Assembly: GCA_014191755.1 (NCBI GenBank)
Contig: BJHE01000011.1
Location: 1-57,225, forward strand
Direction of reading: 5' to 3'
Source: Cyanobium sp.
Lineage (GTDB): Bacteria > Cyanobacteriota > Cyanobacteriia > PCC-6307 > Cyanobiaceae
DNA length: 57,225 nt
The position numbers were made by a program, and so were the translations under genes. The notes below the pieces were generated by a model that worked only from the letters and a program-made list of their open reading frames with translations, was not told the DNA's origin and did no database searches. Below are positions 35,213 through 46,986 of this stretch, in pieces (position 1 is the stretch's first letter; each line of letters opens with the position of its first letter).

Positions 35213-35395
35213 CAGGTTGCCTCCAACCGCCACTGGCCTGGTTGGGGCCATGGTGGCAGGGTGTCAGGAGCCTCAGGGTGACTCGGTCGCTCCCTCAGCA
35301 AAGGCGATCGGCAGCTACGCCGCCAACAAGATCCTCTGCTCGGCTGGCCGCGGGGCCCGTGGGGCTGGGGATGGAGCCGCCTTGCAGGACGGGCC

Positions 35396-35557
35396 TCAGG
35401 CCGCCTGCAGGTCGAGCTGGCGTTCACGGGCGAAGAAGCCTTCCCGCCAGGCATCGCCTTTACGGGCCCAGATCCAGTGGTCACCGTTGAGGCGGCTGGA
35501 GAAGAAGCTCAGCCGTTGCACGCTGATCTGATCGCCATAGAACTGATCAGTAGCCAT
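35396..35557 (-). CDS. Small hypothetical protein
   Basis: A 53-residue frame (MATDQFYGDQISVQRLSFF, then SRLNGDHWIWARKGDAWREGFF). It has a regular mixture of aromatic and charged residues and a clean ATG at 35557, in a gap between thiD and the PPC-domain gene. I do not recognise it. No membrane helix is predicted. Confidence 0.5.
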   Translation of the reverse strand: MATDQFYGDQISVQRLSFFSSRLNGDHWIWARKGDAWREGFFARERQLDLQAA

Positions 35558-35623
35558 GGTGGTTGGTTGGGGTGAACGTGCCGTCAAGGACTGCAGCGCC
35601 AGGGCGCCGGGAGGTGTCTGGAT

Positions 35624-36082
35624 TCAGCGCCGCGCATCGTTGCAATCACCCGGGCGGGTGATGGTGATGGCCGCGGGCTGTTCCGGCTCCGAGCGGGTGA
35701 TCTGCAACTCCCGGAAGCCCGTTTGCAGGTCGACAACGCGGCGGAAGGTGAAGTCCGGCAGCCAGGCCACCAGCAGTTCGGCGGTGGTGCGAACCAGGGA
35801 GCCTTCCAGGAGATGGCCACCGGTCACCCGGCCATCCACATCGGCCACGCTGAGATGCAGGTGGGCCCCATCGATGCTCAGGCTGCCGGCGAGGCTGAGG
35901 ATCTCGTGATCGCCTGGGAGCGTGGAGGCCCCATCACGGCCGGCGAAGCGCAACCGCACCGGCGCCAGGCTGCCGATGCCGCTGATCAACACGCCGGCCC
36001 GTTCACCCCGCTGGAGGGGCAGGCCGGCAAGGGCGAGGAGCAGATCGGTGCCGGGGGTGAGGCGGAGCGGTTCGAGCTTCAT
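35624..36082 (-). CDS. PPC/DUF296-domain protein
   Basis: A 152-residue protein of the PPC domain family (plants and prokaryotes conserved, DUF296). The order MKLEPLRLTPGTDLLLALAG, GERAGVLISGIGSLAPVRLRFAG, EILSLAGSLSIDGAHLHLSVAD and GRVTGGHLLEGSLVRTTAELL fits the fold; GxLxxxxxHLHLSVSD..G.v.GGHL is the strongest hallmark. In plants the domain occurs with AT-hooks in DNA-binding proteins; the bacterial role is unknown. The product ends with a Pro/Gly/Asp-rich tail. The ATG at 36082 is preceded by no clear ribosome-binding site. Confidence 0.85.
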   Translation of the reverse strand: MKLEPLRLTPGTDLLLALAGLPLQRGERAGVLISGIGSLAPVRLRFAGRDGASTLPGDHEILSLAGSLSIDGAHLHLSVADVDGRVTGGHLLEGSLVRTTAELLVAWLPDFTFRRVVDLQTGFRELQITRSEPEQPAAITITRPGDCNDARR

Positions 36083-36199
36083 GGCTCCGTGGCCGGCGCA
36101 GGGATCGGTGCCCCTGGTTGGCTGGCAAATTAGGGGGATCGCGCTCCTGATGGCCGGCCAGACCGGCGAGGGCTTCGGGGGTCTGCTGCTGGTGGGGGG

Positions 36200-36385
36200 C
36201 TGGTAGAAGCGCTGCCCTACTGGAAGATCGTGCTCAGCCAGGTGGTGGGGATTGGGGTTGGGTTGATCACGCTGGCTCAGGCCCTGAGAATGGCGAGGCT
36301 GCGCGGTATCGCGAAGGCGGCCCTGCGCCGCTCTGCCGGCGATGTGTGCCGGGCACGCCCCGACGATGAGCGGTTCCTGTCGTGA
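36200..36385 (+). CDS. Possible small membrane protein coupled to the transglutaminase gene
   Basis: The frame reads LVEALPYWKIVLSQVVGIGV, GLITLAQALRMARLRGIAKA and [21 protein letters not shown] before TGA at 36383. One hydrophobic helix is followed by a basic stretch. The stop overlaps the GTG start of the transglutaminase-like gene by four bases (GTGA), which supports a real, coupled gene. The start is not clear: CTG at 36200 or the GTG at 36227 are candidates, and there is no good ATG. Confidence 0.4.
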   Translation: MVEALPYWKIVLSQVVGIGVGLITLAQALRMARLRGIAKAALRRSAGDVCRARPDDERFLS

Positions 36386-37329
36386 CCGCCCCCAGGCCGG
36401 GGGATCCGCTCCAGGGCGAAGCAGGATCCAAAGTATTACCTCTTTGGCCCTTCCCTGTGAATCTGAGCATCGGCTGCCAGCTCCAGCTTCACTGCGAGTC
36501 GGCCACCCCCCTGCTGGCCCTGGTGCATCCCCACACCAGCCTGGTGAGCGATCTGGCGACCCCGGAGCGCCTGGACCTGGACCCCGATCGCACCTTTGAG
36601 GTGCTCACCGACCAAAGCGGCAACCGCTGGTGTCGCCTGCTGGCTCGCGGGGGCACCACGAATCTCCGCTACGCCGCCACGATCCACTGCCCAGACACAA
36701 CCGATCCCGTGCTGCCTGCGATGGGCGCCTGCCCGGTCGAGGCCCTGCCGATCAACAGCTACCGCTTCCTCAACGCCAGCACGTATTGCGATACGGCTGC
36801 TCTGATGGAGCTGGCCTGGAGCACCTTCGCGGGAATTCCACCCGGCTGGACCCTGGTGCAGGCCATCTGCGACTGGGTGCACGAGCGCATCCGCTTCGAC
36901 TACAACGCGATCCATCCCCACAAGCGGGCAAGCGATAGCCTCGCCGAGGGTGCCGGGGTCTGCCGCGACTACGCCCACCTGGCGATCAGCCTCTGCCGCT
37001 GCCTCAACATCCCAGCCCGCTACTGCACCGGCTACCTGGGCTACACCGGTATTCCCCCGGGCGAGGCTCCGGTGGATTTTTCCGCCTGGTTTGAGGTGTT
37101 CCTGGCCGACCGCTGGCATGTGTTCGATGCCCGGCACAACTTCCCCCGCTGCGGCAGGGTGCTGATCGCCCGCGGGCGCGATGCCGCCGATGTGCCCTTC
37201 CTTCGCACCTTCGGCGCCCACCAACTCGACGGCTTCACGGTGATCACCGAGGCAATCCCCCATGGATCCTCCCAAGAGTCGGCCCACGAGGTCGAGCCGC
37301 ACCTCACCAACGCCGCCGCGATCGGCTGA
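36382..37329 (+). CDS. Transglutaminase-like family protein
   Basis: A protein of up to 315 residues. An N-terminal beta domain ([37 protein letters not shown]) is followed by the papain-like transglutaminase core: [41 protein letters not shown] (catalytic Cys), [36 protein letters not shown] (catalytic His and Asp). This matches the family of bacterial transglutaminase-like cysteine proteases/amidases; the substrate is unknown. GTG at 36382 is in phase and overlaps a small upstream frame; GTG at 36457 would be another reasonable start and matches the usual family N-terminus better. Confidence 0.85.
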   Translation: MTAPRPGDPLQGEAGSKVLPLWPFPVNLSIGCQLQLHCESATPLLALVHPHTSLVSDLATPERLDLDPDRTFEVLTDQSGNRWCRLLARGGTTNLRYAATIHCPDTTDPVLPAMGACPVEALPINSYRFLNASTYCDTAALMELAWSTFAGIPPGWTLVQAICDWVHERIRFDYNAIHPHKRASDSLAEGAGVCRDYAHLAISLCRCLNIPARYCTGYLGYTGIPPGEAPVDFSAWFEVFLADRWHVFDARHNFPRCGRVLIARGRDAADVPFLRTFGAHQLDGFTVITEAIPHGSSQESAHEVEPHLTNAAAIG

Positions 37330-37351
37330 ACCATGACTCCCTCCTCTTTTC

Positions 37352-37367
37352 TGTAGCGACCACTGCA
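37352..37367 (+). promoter_or_regulatory. Near-consensus NtcA box upstream of glnN
   Basis: TGTA-GCGACCAC-TGCA at 37352-37367 matches the NtcA consensus TGTA-N8-TACA at seven of eight fixed positions. It lies 63 bases before the glnN ATG. glnN is a known NtcA target in other cyanobacteria. No clear -10 hexamer is visible at the expected distance, so this is a candidate only. Confidence 0.45.
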
Positions 37368-37430
37368 ACGCAAGGCACCAGCCCTTGTGTTGGCTTGGTC
37401 CGAGTGATCTCCCCAACCGCAGAGCCGCCC

Positions 37431-39599
37431 ATGCCCTCCCCAGCCCGCCTCCAGGCCCTCCAGACGATTCTTCAGCGGCCTCCCACGCCGGTCGAGCCGG
37501 CGGCGCCCCTGGAGGAGATCTGGGCCAGCGATGTCTTCGGCCTCGAATCGATGCGCTCAGCGCTGCCCAAGGGGGTGTTTCGCTCGATCCAGCGCTCCAT
37601 CCGCGAAGGCCGCAAGCTCGATGCCTCGGTGTCCGACGTGGTGGCCCAGGCGATGAAGGACTGGGCCAGCGCCCGCGGCGCGCTCTATTACGCCCACGTT
37701 TTCTATCCCCTCACCAACCTCACCGCCGAGAAGCACGACGGCTTCATCTCGCCCCAGTCCGACGGCAAGGCGATCGCCGAATTCTCCGGAAAGCTGCTGG
37801 TTCAGGGTGAACCCGACGGCTCCTCCTTCCCGAACGGCGGCCTGCGCACCACCTTCGAGGCCCGCGGCTACACCGCCTGGGATGTCACCAGCCCCGCCTG
37901 GCTGATGCGCACCCCCAACGGCGTGACGCTCTGCATCCCCACCGTATTCGTGAGCTGGACTGGCGAGGCGCTCGACAAGAAGTCGCCGCTGCTGCGCTCC
38001 AATGCCGCGATGAACAAGCAGGCCCAGCGGCTGCTCAGGCTGCTCGGCGAAACCGAGATCGCCCCGGTGAACTCCAGCTGCGGCGCCGAGCAGGAGTACT
38101 TCCTGATCGATTCCAGCTACACCGCCCTGCGGCCCGATCTGCTGTTGGCCGGTCGCACCCTGTTCGGCGCTCCGCCGGCCAAGGGGCAGCAGTTCGACGA
38201 CCACTACTTCGGGGCGATTCCGGAGCGGGTTCAGGTGTTCATGCAGGACGTGGAGGCCCAGCTCTACCGGCTCGGCATCCCGGCCAAGACCCGCCACAAC
38301 GAGGTGGCGCCCGGCCAGTTCGAGATCGCTCCCTACTTCGAGGCCGCGAACGTGGCCACCGACCACCAGCAGCTCACGATGACCGTGCTGCGCAGCACGG
38401 CCAAGAGGCATGGCCTGACCTGCCTGCTACACGAGAAACCCTTCGCAGGCGTCAACGGCAGCGGCAAGCACGTGAACTGGTCGATCGGCAACCCCACCCA
38501 GGGCAACCTGCTCGATCCCGGCAAGACTCCCCACGCCAACCTCCAGTTCCTGATCTTCTGCGCAGCGGTGATCCGTGGGGTGCACTGCTTCGGCCCCCTG
38601 TTGCGGGCCGTGATCGCCACCGCCAGCAACGACCACCGCCTCGGCGCCAATGAGGCCCCGCCGGCGATCATCTCGGTGTACCTCGGCAGCCAGTTGGAGG
38701 ATGTTTACAACCAGATCAAGAGCGGCCACCTGGAGGGTTCCGCCGAGGCCGCGCTGATGTCCCTCGGGGTCGACACCCTGCCGGAGCTGAACAAGGATCC
38801 CGGCGATCGCAACCGCACCTCCCCCTTCGCCTTCACCGGCAATCGCTTCGAGTTCCGGGCGGTGGGCTCCGGCCAGTCGGTGGCGGGTCCGCTGGTGGCG
38901 CTCAACACGATCCTGGCCGATTCGCTCCAGTGGATCGGCGATCGCCTCGAGGAGCAGCTCAGCAGCGGAGCTCCCCTCCAGGAGGCCGCCTTTGCCGTGC
39001 TGAAACGCACCATGGACGAGCATGGCGCCGTGGTGTTCGGCGGCGATGGCTATTCGAGCGAATGGCACAGCAAGGCCGTGGAGGAGCGGGGCCTGGAGAA
39101 CCTGCGCACCAGTGCCGATGCGCTGCCGGTGCTGGAACGCCCGGAGATCCGCGATCTGTTCCAGCGGCAGGGGGTGCTCACGCCGGTGGAGCTCGAGAGC
39201 CGCTTCGAGGTGTATGCCGAGCAATACATCCTCGCCATCGAGGTGGAGGCGCGGCTGGCCGTGCGCATCGCCCGCACCCAGATTTATCCGGTGGTGATGC
39301 AGAGCCTGGAGCGGCTGAGCCGTTCGCTGCGGGATCAGGAGGCCATCGGTATCCAAACCGATCGGGGCCTGGCCGCCACAATCGCCGACCTCAACAGCAA
39401 GCTGGTGCAACGCTGCGCCGCCCTGGAGGAAGCCCTCACCCATCCCCCCCATGACACCCATGGCCACCTGCGCCACTGCGCCGACACCCTGATGCCGCTG
39501 ATCGGCAGCCTCCGGGAGGCGGTGGATGGCCTCGAGGCCCTGGTGGATGACGACCTCTGGCCCCTGCCCACCTATCAGGAGATGCTGTTCGTGCGCTGA
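37431..39599 (+). CDS. glnN: Glutamine synthetase, type III
   Basis: GlnN assimilates ammonium into glutamine. The 722-residue protein is the length of type III (GlnN) enzymes and is unlike the ~470-residue GlnA. Diagnostic stretches are [126 protein letters not shown] and [17 protein letters not shown]. It has the extra C-terminal region of the type. The ATG at 37431 is preferred to GTG 37395. A near-consensus NtcA box is upstream. GlnN usually supports growth under nitrogen starvation. It is convergent with ndh. Confidence 0.96.
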   Translation: MPSPARLQALQTILQRPPTPVEPAAPLEEIWASDVFGLESMRSALPKGVFRSIQRSIREGRKLDASVSDVVAQAMKDWASARGALYYAHVFYPLTNLTAEKHDGFISPQSDGKAIAEFSGKLLVQGEPDGSSFPNGGLRTTFEARGYTAWDVTSPAWLMRTPNGVTLCIPTVFVSWTGEALDKKSPLLRSNAAMNKQAQRLLRLLGETEIAPVNSSCGAEQEYFLIDSSYTALRPDLLLAGRTLFGAPPAKGQQFDDHYFGAIPERVQVFMQDVEAQLYRLGIPAKTRHNEVAPGQFEIAPYFEAANVATDHQQLTMTVLRSTAKRHGLTCLLHEKPFAGVNGSGKHVNWSIGNPTQGNLLDPGKTPHANLQFLIFCAAVIRGVHCFGPLLRAVIATASNDHRLGANEAPPAIISVYLGSQLEDVYNQIKSGHLEGSAEAALMSLGVDTLPELNKDPGDRNRTSPFAFTGNRFEFRAVGSGQSVAGPLVALNTILADSLQWIGDRLEEQLSSGAPLQEAAFAVLKRTMDEHGAVVFGGDGYSSEWHSKAVEERGLENLRTSADALPVLERPEIRDLFQRQGVLTPVELESRFEVYAEQYILAIEVEARLAVRIARTQIYPVVMQSLERLSRSLRDQEAIGIQTDRGLAATIADLNSKLVQRCAALEEALTHPPHDTHGHLRHCADTLMPLIGSLREAVDGLEALVDDDLWPLPTYQEMLFVR

Positions 39600-39664
39600 G
39601 GCGCCGGCGGTCCCGGATCCAGGCGACCGAAGCAGCGGTGGCCTCGATCCGGTGAACGCAAGAT

Positions 39665-41032
39665 CTAGACGGTGGGGCGGGGTGCTCGGAACAGCCCCAC
39701 ATCCACGCCGAGGTGTTGATCCGGTCGGCCGGTGATCAGCAGAGCCGTGCGCTGGCGGGTGGCGATTTGCCACATCCACTTGCTGAACAGAGCGATCCGG
39801 TTCTCCGTGTCCGGAATGAAGGCGAGGTGGGCCAGGGCCCACACCATCCAGCCCACCAGCCCCGTGAAATGCAGACCGCGCAGGTCGGCCACGGCATACC
39901 AGGGCCCGATCACTGCCATGCTGCCGAGATCCAGCCAGCGGAAGGGCTGGATCGTCTGGCCCCGTAGGCGCGCCAGGAGGTCGCTGGCCACCCACCCCCC
40001 GGCCTGTACCGCCGGACCCGCCATGCCCGGCAGGGGGCTGCCATCGGGGGTATGGGAGTAGGAGCAGAGATCACCGACCGCCCGGATCTCGGGATGGCCG
40101 GGAATCGAGAAGTCCGGCCCCACCACGAGCCGCCCACTGCGATCCACCGGGCAACCGGTGTGGCCGGCCAGCAGCTTGCCCAACCGGGAGGCCCGCACCC
40201 CGGCAGTCCAGCAGATCGTGGCCGCCTCCAGCTCGATCTCGCCGTCCGCACCACTGAGACACACACGCCCCGGGGCGATCCCTTCCACCTTGAGGCCCAA
40301 CCGCAGGTCCACCCCGGCGGCCCGCAGGTAAGCGGCGGCGGCCTCGGAGAGGACCGGCGCCATGGTGGGAAGCACCCGATCCACCGGATCCACCAGAACC
40401 ACCCGGCAGTCTTCGGGGCGCAACTGCTTGAAATCGCGCCCCGCGGCCCTCTGCATCAGCTCGATCAGGGACCCGGCCAGCTCGCAGCCAGCGGGGCCGG
40501 CCCCCACCACCACCACGGTCTGCAGGAAGGCGCGCTGGCTGGGGTCACGAGTCTGCTCGGCCTCCTCGAGGGCCATCAGCAGCCGCCGACGGATCTCATC
40601 GGCGTGTTCGAGGATCTTCATCGGTGGGGCCAGCGAGCGCCACTCCTCCCGGCCGAAGTAGGTGCTGCCCGATCCGGTGGCCAGGATGAGCTGGTCGTAG
40701 CCGAGGTGCTGGCCGTTGAGCACCACCTCGGAGGCCTTGGGATCGATGTCGACCACCTCGCCCAGCAGGATCTGAATGTTGGGGGCCACGCCCACCATCT
40801 GCCGCAACGGTGAGGCCACATCCGCCTCGGACACCAGGCCGGAGGCCACCTGATAAAGAAGGGGCTGGAACAGGTTGAAGTTGCGTTTATCGATCAAGGT
40901 GACCCGCACGGGCTGACGGGCCAGGGCATGGCAGACCTTGAGCCCCGCGAAGCCGCCTCCCACCACCACCACGTGGGGCCAGCTGGCCATCACCGCCGCG
41001 GGCGGTTCGAGCTCGAGAAAAAACCGTTCCAT
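39665..41032 (-). CDS. ndh: Type II NADH dehydrogenase (NDH-2)
   Basis: A 455-residue FAD-dependent, non-proton-pumping NAD(P)H:quinone oxidoreductase. FAD motif HVVVVGGGFAGLKVCHAL, NFNLFQPLLYQVASG, LGYDQLILATGSGSTYFG, NAD motif VVVVGAGPAGCELAGSLIEL, VLVDPVDRVLPTMAP, TICWTAGVRAS and AVGDLCSYS are all present. A C-terminal membrane-binding segment (LHFTGLVGWMVWALAHLAFI) is typical. NDH-2 has been linked to redox sensing of the plastoquinone pool in cyanobacteria. ATG 41032 is used; ATG 40990 would also give the FAD motif. It is divergent from the kdp operon. Confidence 0.93.
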   Translation of the reverse strand: MERFFLELEPPAAVMASWPHVVVVGGGFAGLKVCHALARQPVRVTLIDKRNFNLFQPLLYQVASGLVSEADVASPLRQMVGVAPNIQILLGEVVDIDPKASEVVLNGQHLGYDQLILATGSGSTYFGREEWRSLAPPMKILEHADEIRRRLLMALEEAEQTRDPSQRAFLQTVVVVGAGPAGCELAGSLIELMQRAAGRDFKQLRPEDCRVVLVDPVDRVLPTMAPVLSEAAAAYLRAAGVDLRLGLKVEGIAPGRVCLSGADGEIELEAATICWTAGVRASRLGKLLAGHTGCPVDRSGRLVVGPDFSIPGHPEIRAVGDLCSYSHTPDGSPLPGMAGPAVQAGGWVASDLLARLRGQTIQPFRWLDLGSMAVIGPWYAVADLRGLHFTGLVGWMVWALAHLAFIPDTENRIALFSKWMWQIATRQRTALLITGRPDQHLGVDVGLFRAPRPTV

Positions 41033-41089
41033 GGGCTGGCCTCAGCCGCCACAGCAACAACCTTATGGAGAATCGGCTGGCTGCTGGGT

Positions 41090-41105
41090 AACGGTTCCAA
41101 CGGTT
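41090..41105. repeat. Direct heptamer repeat upstream of the kdp operon
   Basis: AACGGTT occurs twice, at 41090-41096 and 41099-41105, nine bases start to start, in the ~209-base region shared by the divergent ndh and kdpA genes. Closely spaced heptamers are the kind of site that NarL-type regulators bind, and such a regulator is encoded at the end of this operon. That link is inference. Confidence 0.3.
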
Positions 41106-41241
41106 ATCGAGACAGGGGCATGCACCGGGCGCCTTAGGTGGCCTGGGCGGAGTCACACCGACCCGGATCTCCACCTTTCGGCAGTTGCGCCAACAACGGC
41201 AGCCGGCCCATGGTGGATTCGACTGAGCCACCCTCGCCTAC

Positions 41242-42934
41242 ATGCTCCCCTGGCTGCTGGCCGCCACCACCCTGGCGGTCGTTGCGCTCACGGCTCCCTC
41301 CCTGGGGCGTTATTTGTTTGATGTGTTTGACGAGCGGCCCCAACCGGCCTGGGACCGCTGGCTGAATCCGATCGAAGCCGGCCTGCTCCGCTGGATCGGT
41401 GACAACGGCCGCAGCGCCGACACCGCGATGGGCTACATGCTGCCCTTGCTGATCAGCAATGCCCTGTTCGGGGCCCTGGCGCTGCTGCTGCTGCTGGTTC
41501 AACCCGCATGGTTGAACCCCTTGGGTTTTGGTGGTCTGCGCTGGGACCTGGCGCTTCACACCACGATCTCCTTCCTCACCAACACCGATCAGCAGCATTT
41601 GGTTCCCGAGCAAAGTCTGGGGAACCTGGCCCAACTCGGGGCCATGCAGTTTCTGATGTTCGTGTCGGCGGCCACGGGCCTGGCTGTGGGCTTCGCGGTG
41701 ATCCGCGGCTTCAGCGGCCGACCGATCGGCAGCTTCCATCGCGACCTGTTGCGCGCGCTCACCCGGGTGTTGATCCCGGCTTCGCTGTTGCTGGCTCTGT
41801 TCTTCCTGGTGAGCGGCGTGCCCATGACCCTGGCCCCGCCCCTGGAGATCATCACCCTCGAAGGGGGCCGGCAGCTGTTGCCCCGCGGACCGATTGCCCT
41901 GTTCGAGGCGATCAAGCAGCTGGGCGAGAACGGCGGCGGCTTTGTGAGCGCCAACTCCGCCCACCCCTATGAGAACCCCACTCTGCTCACCAATCTGGTG
42001 AGCACCTGGGCCATGCTGATCATCCCGGCCGCCACGATCGATGCCTTCGGGCGCTTTGTTGGCAACCGCCGCCAGAGCAACCTGCTGCTGGCGCTGGTGT
42101 TCGCTCTGCTGCTGATCGGCGCCGTGGTGGCCATGACGGCCGAGCAGGCCGGTAACCCCGTGCTAGAGCGCTGGCTGAGCGGTGGCAATCTTCAGGGGAA
42201 GGAGCTGCGTTTCGGGCCGGCGCTCACCGGCCTGTGGGCGGTGGTAACCACCGGCACCATGACCGGGGCGGTGAATGGGGCGATTGATGCGGCGATGCCG
42301 CTGACCATCCTCACAGCCCTGTTCAACCTGTTTCTCCAGGTGGTGTTCGGCGGCCAGGGCACCGGGATCGCCTATCTGCTGGTGTTCGTGCTGCTGGCGG
42401 TGTTCCTCACCGGCCTGATGGTGGGCCGCACGCCCGAATTCCTGGGCCGCAAGGTGGAGAAACCCCAGGTGGTGTGGGCCAGCCTGATCCTGCTGATCCA
42501 CCCGATCTTCGTGCTCATCCCGACCGCCCTCACCCTGGCGGGGGGCACGGAGCTGGCGGGCATCAGCAATCCGGGCTCCCATGGCATCAGCCAGGTGGTA
42601 TACGAGTACGCCTCAGCGGCAGCGAACAACGGCAGCGGCCTGGAGGGCCTCGGCGATGCCACCCCCTGGTGGAACATCACCACCAGCCTGAGCCTGCTGG
42701 GCGGCCGCTTTCTACCGATCGCCGCCCTGCTCGCCCTTGCCGATGGCTTCCGCCGCAAGCCGGCCCTTGAGCCCAGCCCCGGCACCTTGCGCACCGACAC
42801 CGGCCTGTTCACCAGCGTCACAGCGGTGGTGTTGGTGATTCTCGGTGCCCTCACCTTCTTCCCGGTGCTAGCCCTTGGGCCGATCGCCGAAGCCCTCAGC
42901 TTGTTGCCGGTGAAAACCCTGGGAGCGATCGGCG

Positions 42935-42957
<23 letters not shown>
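41242..42957 (+). CDS. kdpA: Potassium-transporting ATPase subunit A
   Basis: KdpA is the K+-selective channel-like subunit of the Kdp pump. The 571-residue protein has about ten hydrophobic helices and the pore loops [38 protein letters not shown], and [23 protein letters not shown]. These match KdpA, with DQ in the first filter loop, where the E. coli sequence has NW, and [12 protein letters not shown] in place of GGGFFNANSAHP. It is the first gene of the operon. Its stop lies 20 bases inside kdpB. Confidence 0.95.
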
Positions 42958-45064
<2,107 letters not shown>

Positions 45065-45134
45065 CTCCTGCTGGCTGTTCCGCTCCCCAAGCTCAGCGAT
45101 TTTCATTCTCAGCTATCCCCGCTCCAATCCATCC

Positions 45135-45323
45135 ATGGCCCGCATGCTGCCCATCCGCTTCTGGCTGCCACTCCTGATCGTGGCCGGCACCCTGGTTGTG
45201 GCCCCTCAGTTGCGCCCTAGCCAACCACCGCTCCAAAGCCACACCCTGGCCCTGCTGCTGTGCGGCACCGTGGCCCTATCGGGCTACCTGTTCGCCGTGA
45301 TCGCCAACCCGGAGAAGTTCTGA
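45135..45323 (+). CDS. Small KdpF/KdpG-like membrane subunit
   Basis: A 62-residue protein with two hydrophobic helices (FWLPLLIVAGTLVVAPQL and ALLLCGTVALSGYLFAVI) and the ending ANPEKF. That ending is like the C-terminus of KdpF (YLLxxLxxPExF), the stabilising subunit of the pump. In enterobacteria kdpF precedes kdpA; here the gene sits between kdpB and kdpC, the place of the gene called kdpG in Anabaena. I therefore call it KdpF/KdpG-like. Its TGA shares its last base with the ATG of kdpC. Confidence 0.75.
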   Translation: MARMLPIRFWLPLLIVAGTLVVAPQLRPSQPPLQSHTLALLLCGTVALSGYLFAVIANPEKF

Positions 45324-45886
45324 TGTCCATCGCTGCCCAACTGGTCCGGGGATTGCGCCTCACCCTGGTTCTCTGGTTGCTCACCGTGGTGGTGATCACC
45401 CTGCCGCTGCTAGGCCTGGCCAGGCTGGTGGCACCCGATGCGGCCAGCGGCAGCCTGCTGCGCCAGGGCAACCGGGTGGTCGGCTCGCGCTTGGTCGGGG
45501 AGGGCTTCAGCTCGGCGCGCTATCTGCAGGGCCGCCCGGCCGGTGCCCCCAATCTCGCCGCCAGCAACCCTGAGCTGGCGACACGGGTGGCCGCCGCCGC
45601 CAGCCGCTGGCGGAGCGCAGGGGTGACCGATCCCGCACCCGATCTCCTGCTGGATTCCGGCTCCGGGGTCGATCCGCACATCAGCCTGGCGGCTGCGCGC
45701 CAGCAACTCCCCCGCCTGGCCCGCGAACGAGGGCTCCCGCTCAAGGAGCTGGAGCGCCTGCTGAGCCAGCACCAGGAGGGTCCCGTGGCCTTGCAGGCGA
45801 TCGAGCCGGTAGTGAATGTGCTCGGGTTCAACCTGGCGCTCGATCGGCTTAGCGATGGCTCCGCCATCCGCACGCCAACGCCATGA
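45323..45886 (+). CDS. kdpC: Potassium-transporting ATPase subunit C
   Basis: KdpC (187 residues) helps to couple K+ binding and ATP hydrolysis. It has one N-terminal helix (LTLVLWLLTVVVITLPLLGLA), then the characteristic GNRVVGSRLVGEGFSSARYLQGRPAG, APNLAASNPELATRVAA, LLLDSGSGVDPHISLAAARQQ and VNVLGFNLALD. These match KdpC (GS.LIGQ.F, ASGSGLDPHIS). Both ends overlap neighbours: one base with the KdpF/G gene and four bases (ATGA) with the short kdpD. Confidence 0.95.
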   Translation: MSIAAQLVRGLRLTLVLWLLTVVVITLPLLGLARLVAPDAASGSLLRQGNRVVGSRLVGEGFSSARYLQGRPAGAPNLAASNPELATRVAAAASRWRSAGVTDPAPDLLLDSGSGVDPHISLAAARQQLPRLARERGLPLKELERLLSQHQEGPVALQAIEPVVNVLGFNLALDRLSDGSAIRTPTP

Positions 45887-46986
45887 TCCGCTCCACCCAC
45901 CGGCGTGGCCGCCACAAGGTGTTCATGGGCATGGCGCCGGGCGTGGGCAAAACCTGCCGCATGCTCCAGGAGGGCAAAGAAGCGCTGCGGGAGGGCACCG
46001 ATGTGGTGATTGGTCTTCTAGAGACCCACGGCCGCAAGGACACCGCCCGCGAGGCTGAAGCCCTGGAGCAGATTCCCCGCAAGCGCCTCCACTACCAGGG
46101 GGTGGAGCTTGAGGAGATGGATGTAGCCGCGGTGCTGGGCCGCCATCCGCAGCTGGTGCTCGTCGACGAGCTGGCCCACACCAACGTGCCAGGCAGCGAA
46201 CGGGAAAAGCGCTGGCAGGACGTGGAGATGCTCTTACTCTCCGGCATCGATGTCTATTCGACCCTCAACATCCAGCACCTGGAGAGCCTCAACGACCTGG
46301 TGGCCGAGCTCACCGGCGTGGTGGTACGCGAACGCATCCCTAACCGCGTGCTGGAGCACGCCGATGAGGTCGTGCTCGTGGATGTGACACCGGAGACGCT
46401 GCAGGAGCGGCTCAAGGAGGGGAAGGTCTACGCGCCCGAAAAGGTGGGCCAGGCGCTCACCAACTTCTTCCAACGGCGCCATCTGGTGGCCCTCAGGGAG
46501 ATGTCGTTGCGGGAGGTGGCCGATCGCGTCGATAACGACATCCTCCCTTCGATCACGCCCCTGCGCGAGCGCGTGATGGTCTGCCTCGGCCACCACCACA
46601 CCAGCAAGCGCCTGCTGCGCCGGGCCGCCCGCCTGGCCGCCGCCATGGACGCGCCGCTGCTGACGTTGACCGTGCAGGATCCCAACCGCTTTCTCAGCCG
46701 CGAAGAATCGCTCCTCCAGGAGGAATGCCGCCAGCTGTGCAACGACGTGGGTGGCACCTTCCTGCGCGAAGAAAGCGCCGAGATCCTTCCCACGATCGCC
46801 CGCATGGCTCAGGAACACCGGATCACCCAGATCGTGCTGGGCCAAACGATGCGTTCACGCTTTAAGGCCCTGTTTCGCAGGCCCCTTTCGGAGCGGTTGC
46901 AGCACCAGCTGCGGGGGCAAAGCATCGATCTGCACCTGATCTCCGATGGGATTCCGACGGAGGCCCAGGAGGACCAAGGAGCGTGA
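45883..46986 (+). CDS. kdpD: Truncated KdpD: N-terminal sensor domains only
   Basis: A 367-residue cytoplasmic protein equal to the N-terminal part of KdpD. The KdpD domain has the Walker A motif GMAPGVGKT (residues 16-24), ADVVIGLLETHGR-like TDVVIGLLETHGR, LVLVDELAHTNVPGSE (Walker B) and YSTLNIQHLESLND. A universal-stress-protein-like domain follows (LRERVMVCLGHHHTSKRLLRR to ITQIVLGQTMRSRFKALF). The membrane helices and histidine kinase of full KdpD (about 900 residues) are absent; the protein ends with a stop. Short KdpD proteins are known in Anabaena. Here the next gene, overlapping by four bases (GTGA), encodes a separate membrane histidine kinase. Confidence 0.92.
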   Translation: MIRSTHRRGRHKVFMGMAPGVGKTCRMLQEGKEALREGTDVVIGLLETHGRKDTAREAEALEQIPRKRLHYQGVELEEMDVAAVLGRHPQLVLVDELAHTNVPGSEREKRWQDVEMLLLSGIDVYSTLNIQHLESLNDLVAELTGVVVRERIPNRVLEHADEVVLVDVTPETLQERLKEGKVYAPEKVGQALTNFFQRRHLVALREMSLREVADRVDNDILPSITPLRERVMVCLGHHHTSKRLLRRAARLAAAMDAPLLTLTVQDPNRFLSREESLLQEECRQLCNDVGGTFLREESAEILPTIARMAQEHRITQIVLGQTMRSRFKALFRRPLSERLQHQLRGQSIDLHLISDGIPTEAQEDQGA

